Positions 62,365-64,000 of a stretch of 64,000 nt of DNA are shown one piece after another. Each line of letters begins with the position of its first letter. The first letter of the stretch is position 1. The DNA lies in NCBI GenBank assembly GCA_947177165.1, contig CAMWTP010000026.1:1-64000 (forward strand), in the 5' to 3' direction. The notes beneath the pieces are model-generated. The model ran no database searches. It saw only the letters and a program-made list of their open reading frames with translations, and was not told the origin of the DNA. The position numbers and the translations under genes are program-made. The stretch comes from an uncultured Lachnospiraceae bacterium. GTDB taxonomy: Bacteria; Bacillota; Clostridia; Lachnospirales; Lachnospiraceae.

Positions 62365-62633
62365 GGTATGTGCTCCTTTCATAATAGATGCCATTATGTT
62401 TGCAGACAGACTTTTTTGTTAAACAATGAAGTTGTTTGCATCAAATAAGGCATTAGATTTAGGAAGCGGCGCTGCTTTCTGGTTTTATTATATGGAACAG
62501 AGGTGGAAACATCAAGAACACAATGTGTGAGATTTTTTCACCAGCAGAGTGATTCGGTGATAGTATCAGGAATTGGTCTGACAACGATACTATGATTAGC
62601 GATGTGCCATGACAGGCAGATTGCATTTATGCC

Positions 62634-62678
62634 TTGCTAATTTATGCTGCCTCCCATATAATGGGCTTATATGGGAGG
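62634..62678 (+). promoter_or_regulatory. Promoter with inverted repeat covering -10 box and ribosome binding site
   Basis: TTGCTA (62634-62639) and TATAAT (62657-62662) are separated by 17 bases. A perfect 10-bp inverted repeat, CCTCCCATAT (62650-62659) and ATATGGGAGG (62669-62678), overlaps the -10 box on one side and the Shine-Dalgarno GGGAGGGA on the other. The gene start is at 62686, so the leader would be very short. Confidence 0.6.
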
Positions 62679-62685
62679 GATTTTT

Positions 62686-64000
62686 ATGGGAATTTATCTG
62701 AATCCGAAGAATAAGAGTTTTGAGGTGGCAGTGCGCTCTGAAATCTATGTGGACAAGACAGGATTGATTGCATACACAAACAAGTGTATCAATACAGAGC
62801 AGCGTTTTATCTGTGTCAGCAGACCAAGGCGTTTTGGAAAATCGATGGCGCTGAATATGCTTGCGGCTTATTACAGTCGTGGCTGCGATTCGCGTGGGTT
62901 GTTTGCTGGTCGTAAGATAGAACAGGATGAGACATACGGAGAACACCTGAATCAGTACGATGTGATTTATCTGAATATGCAGCAGTTTTTGATTGGAGTG
63001 GAAAATCAGGATGTGACGAACTATCTGGAACAGGAAGTGCTCGAAGAGCTTCGGGAGGATTATGGGGAATTTCTTAAGAAACCAGACATTGGGCTTGCCG
63101 ATGCATTGAAGAGGATTTATGCGAAAACGGACAAACAGTTTATTTTTCTGGTTGATGAGTGGGACTGTGTGATGCGTGAGAGGCAGGAATCGGAGCAGAT
63201 GCAAAAACAATATCTCGATTTTCTGCGCAAACTTTTGAAGGACCAGCCGTATGTGGCGCTTGCCTATATGACAGGGATTTTGCCAGTGAAGAAGTACGGA
63301 CAGCATTCTGCATTGAATATGTTTTGGGAGTATTCTATGACAGATCAAAAAGTGTTGGAGGAATATACTGGTTTTATGGAGGACGAGGTAAAATTATTAT
63401 GCGAGCGGTTCGATATGGATTTTTCCGAAGCAGGCAGCTGGTATGACGGATATATGTTCACGAAGTTTCAGCATATTTACAATCCGAAATCTGTGGTGGA
63501 GGCAATGCTTTGTCATAAGTATTCAAATTACTGGACATCAACGGAAACTTATGACGCACTGAAAGTATATATTGACATGGATTTTGACGGACTTCGGTCA
63601 GATATTGTCCAGATGCTTGGCGGCGGACGTGTGAAAGTAAACACATGCACGTTTCAGAATGATATGCGCAATTTTCAGATAAAGGATGATGTCTTGACGC
63701 TTCTGATTCATCTGGGGTATCTCGGGTATGACTTTGAGGCGGAAGAGGCATTTATTCCAAATAAGGAGATTAGCAAGGAATTCGAGAATGCGATCAATGT
63801 GAGCGGATGGCCAGAGGTCATGCGTGTTTTAAAGGAATCGGAGAAGCTGCTTCAGGATACTTTGAATGGTGATGCGGACAGTGTTGCCGAAGGACTTGAC
63901 AGGGCACATACAGAGGTGGCGTCTATTTTGACTTACAATGATGAAAACTCGATGGGGTGTGCGATTAGTTTAGCATACTATAGTGCAAGAAAAGATTATC
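62686..64000 (+). CDS. AAA-ATPase-like / PD-(D/E)XK nuclease family protein (partial at window edge)
   Basis: The frame is open from the ATG at 62686 to the window end (438 codons), so the C-terminus is missing. The N-terminus (NPKNKSFEVAVRSEIYVDKT, then CVSRPRRFGKSMALNMLAAY with Walker A) and IFLVDEWDCVMRE (Walker B-like) match the AAA-ATPase-like family PF09820. Such proteins usually end in a PD-(D/E)XK nuclease-like domain (DUF1703); the part seen stops at about that domain (SILTYNDENSMGCAISLAYY). They often occur in many copies per genome and their role is unsettled. Confidence 0.85.
   Translation, partial: MGIYLNPKNKSFEVAVRSEIYVDKTGLIAYTNKCINTEQRFICVSRPRRFGKSMALNMLAAYYSRGCDSRGLFAGRKIEQDETYGEHLNQYDVIYLNMQQFLIGVENQDVTNYLEQEVLEELREDYGEFLKKPDIGLADALKRIYAKTDKQFIFLVDEWDCVMRERQESEQMQKQYLDFLRKLLKDQPYVALAYMTGILPVKKYGQHSALNMFWEYSMTDQKVLEEYTGFMEDEVKLLCERFDMDFSEAGSWYDGYMFTKFQHIYNPKSVVEAMLCHKYSNYWTSTETYDALKVYIDMDFDGLRSDIVQMLGGGRVKVNTCTFQNDMRNFQIKDDVLTLLIHLGYLGYDFEAEEAFIPNKEISKEFENAINVSGWPEVMRVLKESEKLLQDTLNGDADSVAEGLDRAHTEVASILTYNDENSMGCAISLAYYSARKDY

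Noticed and set aside
62650..62678. Thermometer or ribosome-binding-site lock for the AAA-ATPase-like gene
   Set aside because: The left arm lies upstream of the expected transcription start, so the hairpin would not form in the main mRNA; I keep it as a possible DNA operator.
1..64000. CRISPR arrays, tRNA or rRNA genes, prophage modules
   Set aside because: No regularly spaced repeats, no cloverleaf or ribosomal RNA sequence and no phage structural genes were seen.

Overview
The window looks like a chromosome segment of a gut Lachnospiraceae-type Firmicute. The evidence is strong AGGAGG-type ribosome binding sites, A/T-rich spacers between genes of moderate GC, ABC sugar importers that lack their own ATPase gene, many lipoprotein signal peptides, and genes for host-glycan and plant-glycan use. 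I see no rRNA, tRNA, CRISPR array, prophage or replication origin. The family assignment is inference; nothing in the window names the species.

Layout. 137-1797 (minus): a small hypothetical gene and an azlCD branched-chain amino acid exporter with a tiny coupled ORF. 1918-8755 (minus): a galacto-N-biose/lacto-N-biose operon (binding protein, two permeases, small membrane protein, GH112 phosphorylase, NahK-type kinase), divergent from an AraC regulator at 9270. 10159-13132: a radical SAM protein and a GH2 enzyme. 13129-17145: response regulator, ABC exporter pair and histidine kinase. 17303-20951: a lipoprotein, a frameshifted ECF sigma factor with its anti-sigma factor, a secreted-protein gene cut off by a decayed transposase, and a BrnT/BrnA toxin-antitoxin pair. 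21105-24655: hexuronate genes (uxaC, lacI, kduI). 25038-31030: glycogen/alpha-glucan breakdown (glgX, cheY, lacI, glgP). 31137-33921: membrane protein, DUF4015-like lipoprotein, Cys-rich small protein. 33899-40234: an AraC-controlled alpha-galactoside locus (ABC importer and GH36). 40318-46562: chemoreceptor, HAD phosphatase, epimerase, a stretch of fused gene remnants and an AI-2E-family transporter. 46789-48908: a two-gene RloA/RloB (AbiL-like) putative phage-defence unit lying between two 123-bp copies of the 3' end of the AI-2E-family gene. 49127-51592 (minus): two hypothetical genes and a LacI regulator. 52037-61135: a fructan/sucrose locus (ABC importer, two GH32 enzymes, fructokinase) with repeated palindromic operators. 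61270-64000: an HTH regulator and the start of an AAA-ATPase-like/PD-(D/E)XK-type gene that runs off the window.

How the parts fit. Four sugar modules each pair a local regulator with an importer and/or catabolic enzymes: AraC with GNB/LNB, LacI with hexuronates, AraC with alpha-galactosides, and LacI with fructans. A fifth LacI regulator sits beside glgP under a perfect 34-bp inverted repeat. None of the three ABC importers has an ATPase gene here, so a shared MsmK-type ATPase elsewhere is expected. The main points of interest are the defence pair bounded by a duplicated gene end, the sigma-factor frameshift, the cluster of gene remnants at 44.5-45.2 kb, the secreted GH32 with Glu in place of the nucleophilic Asp, and several operator-like palindromes placed over promoters.
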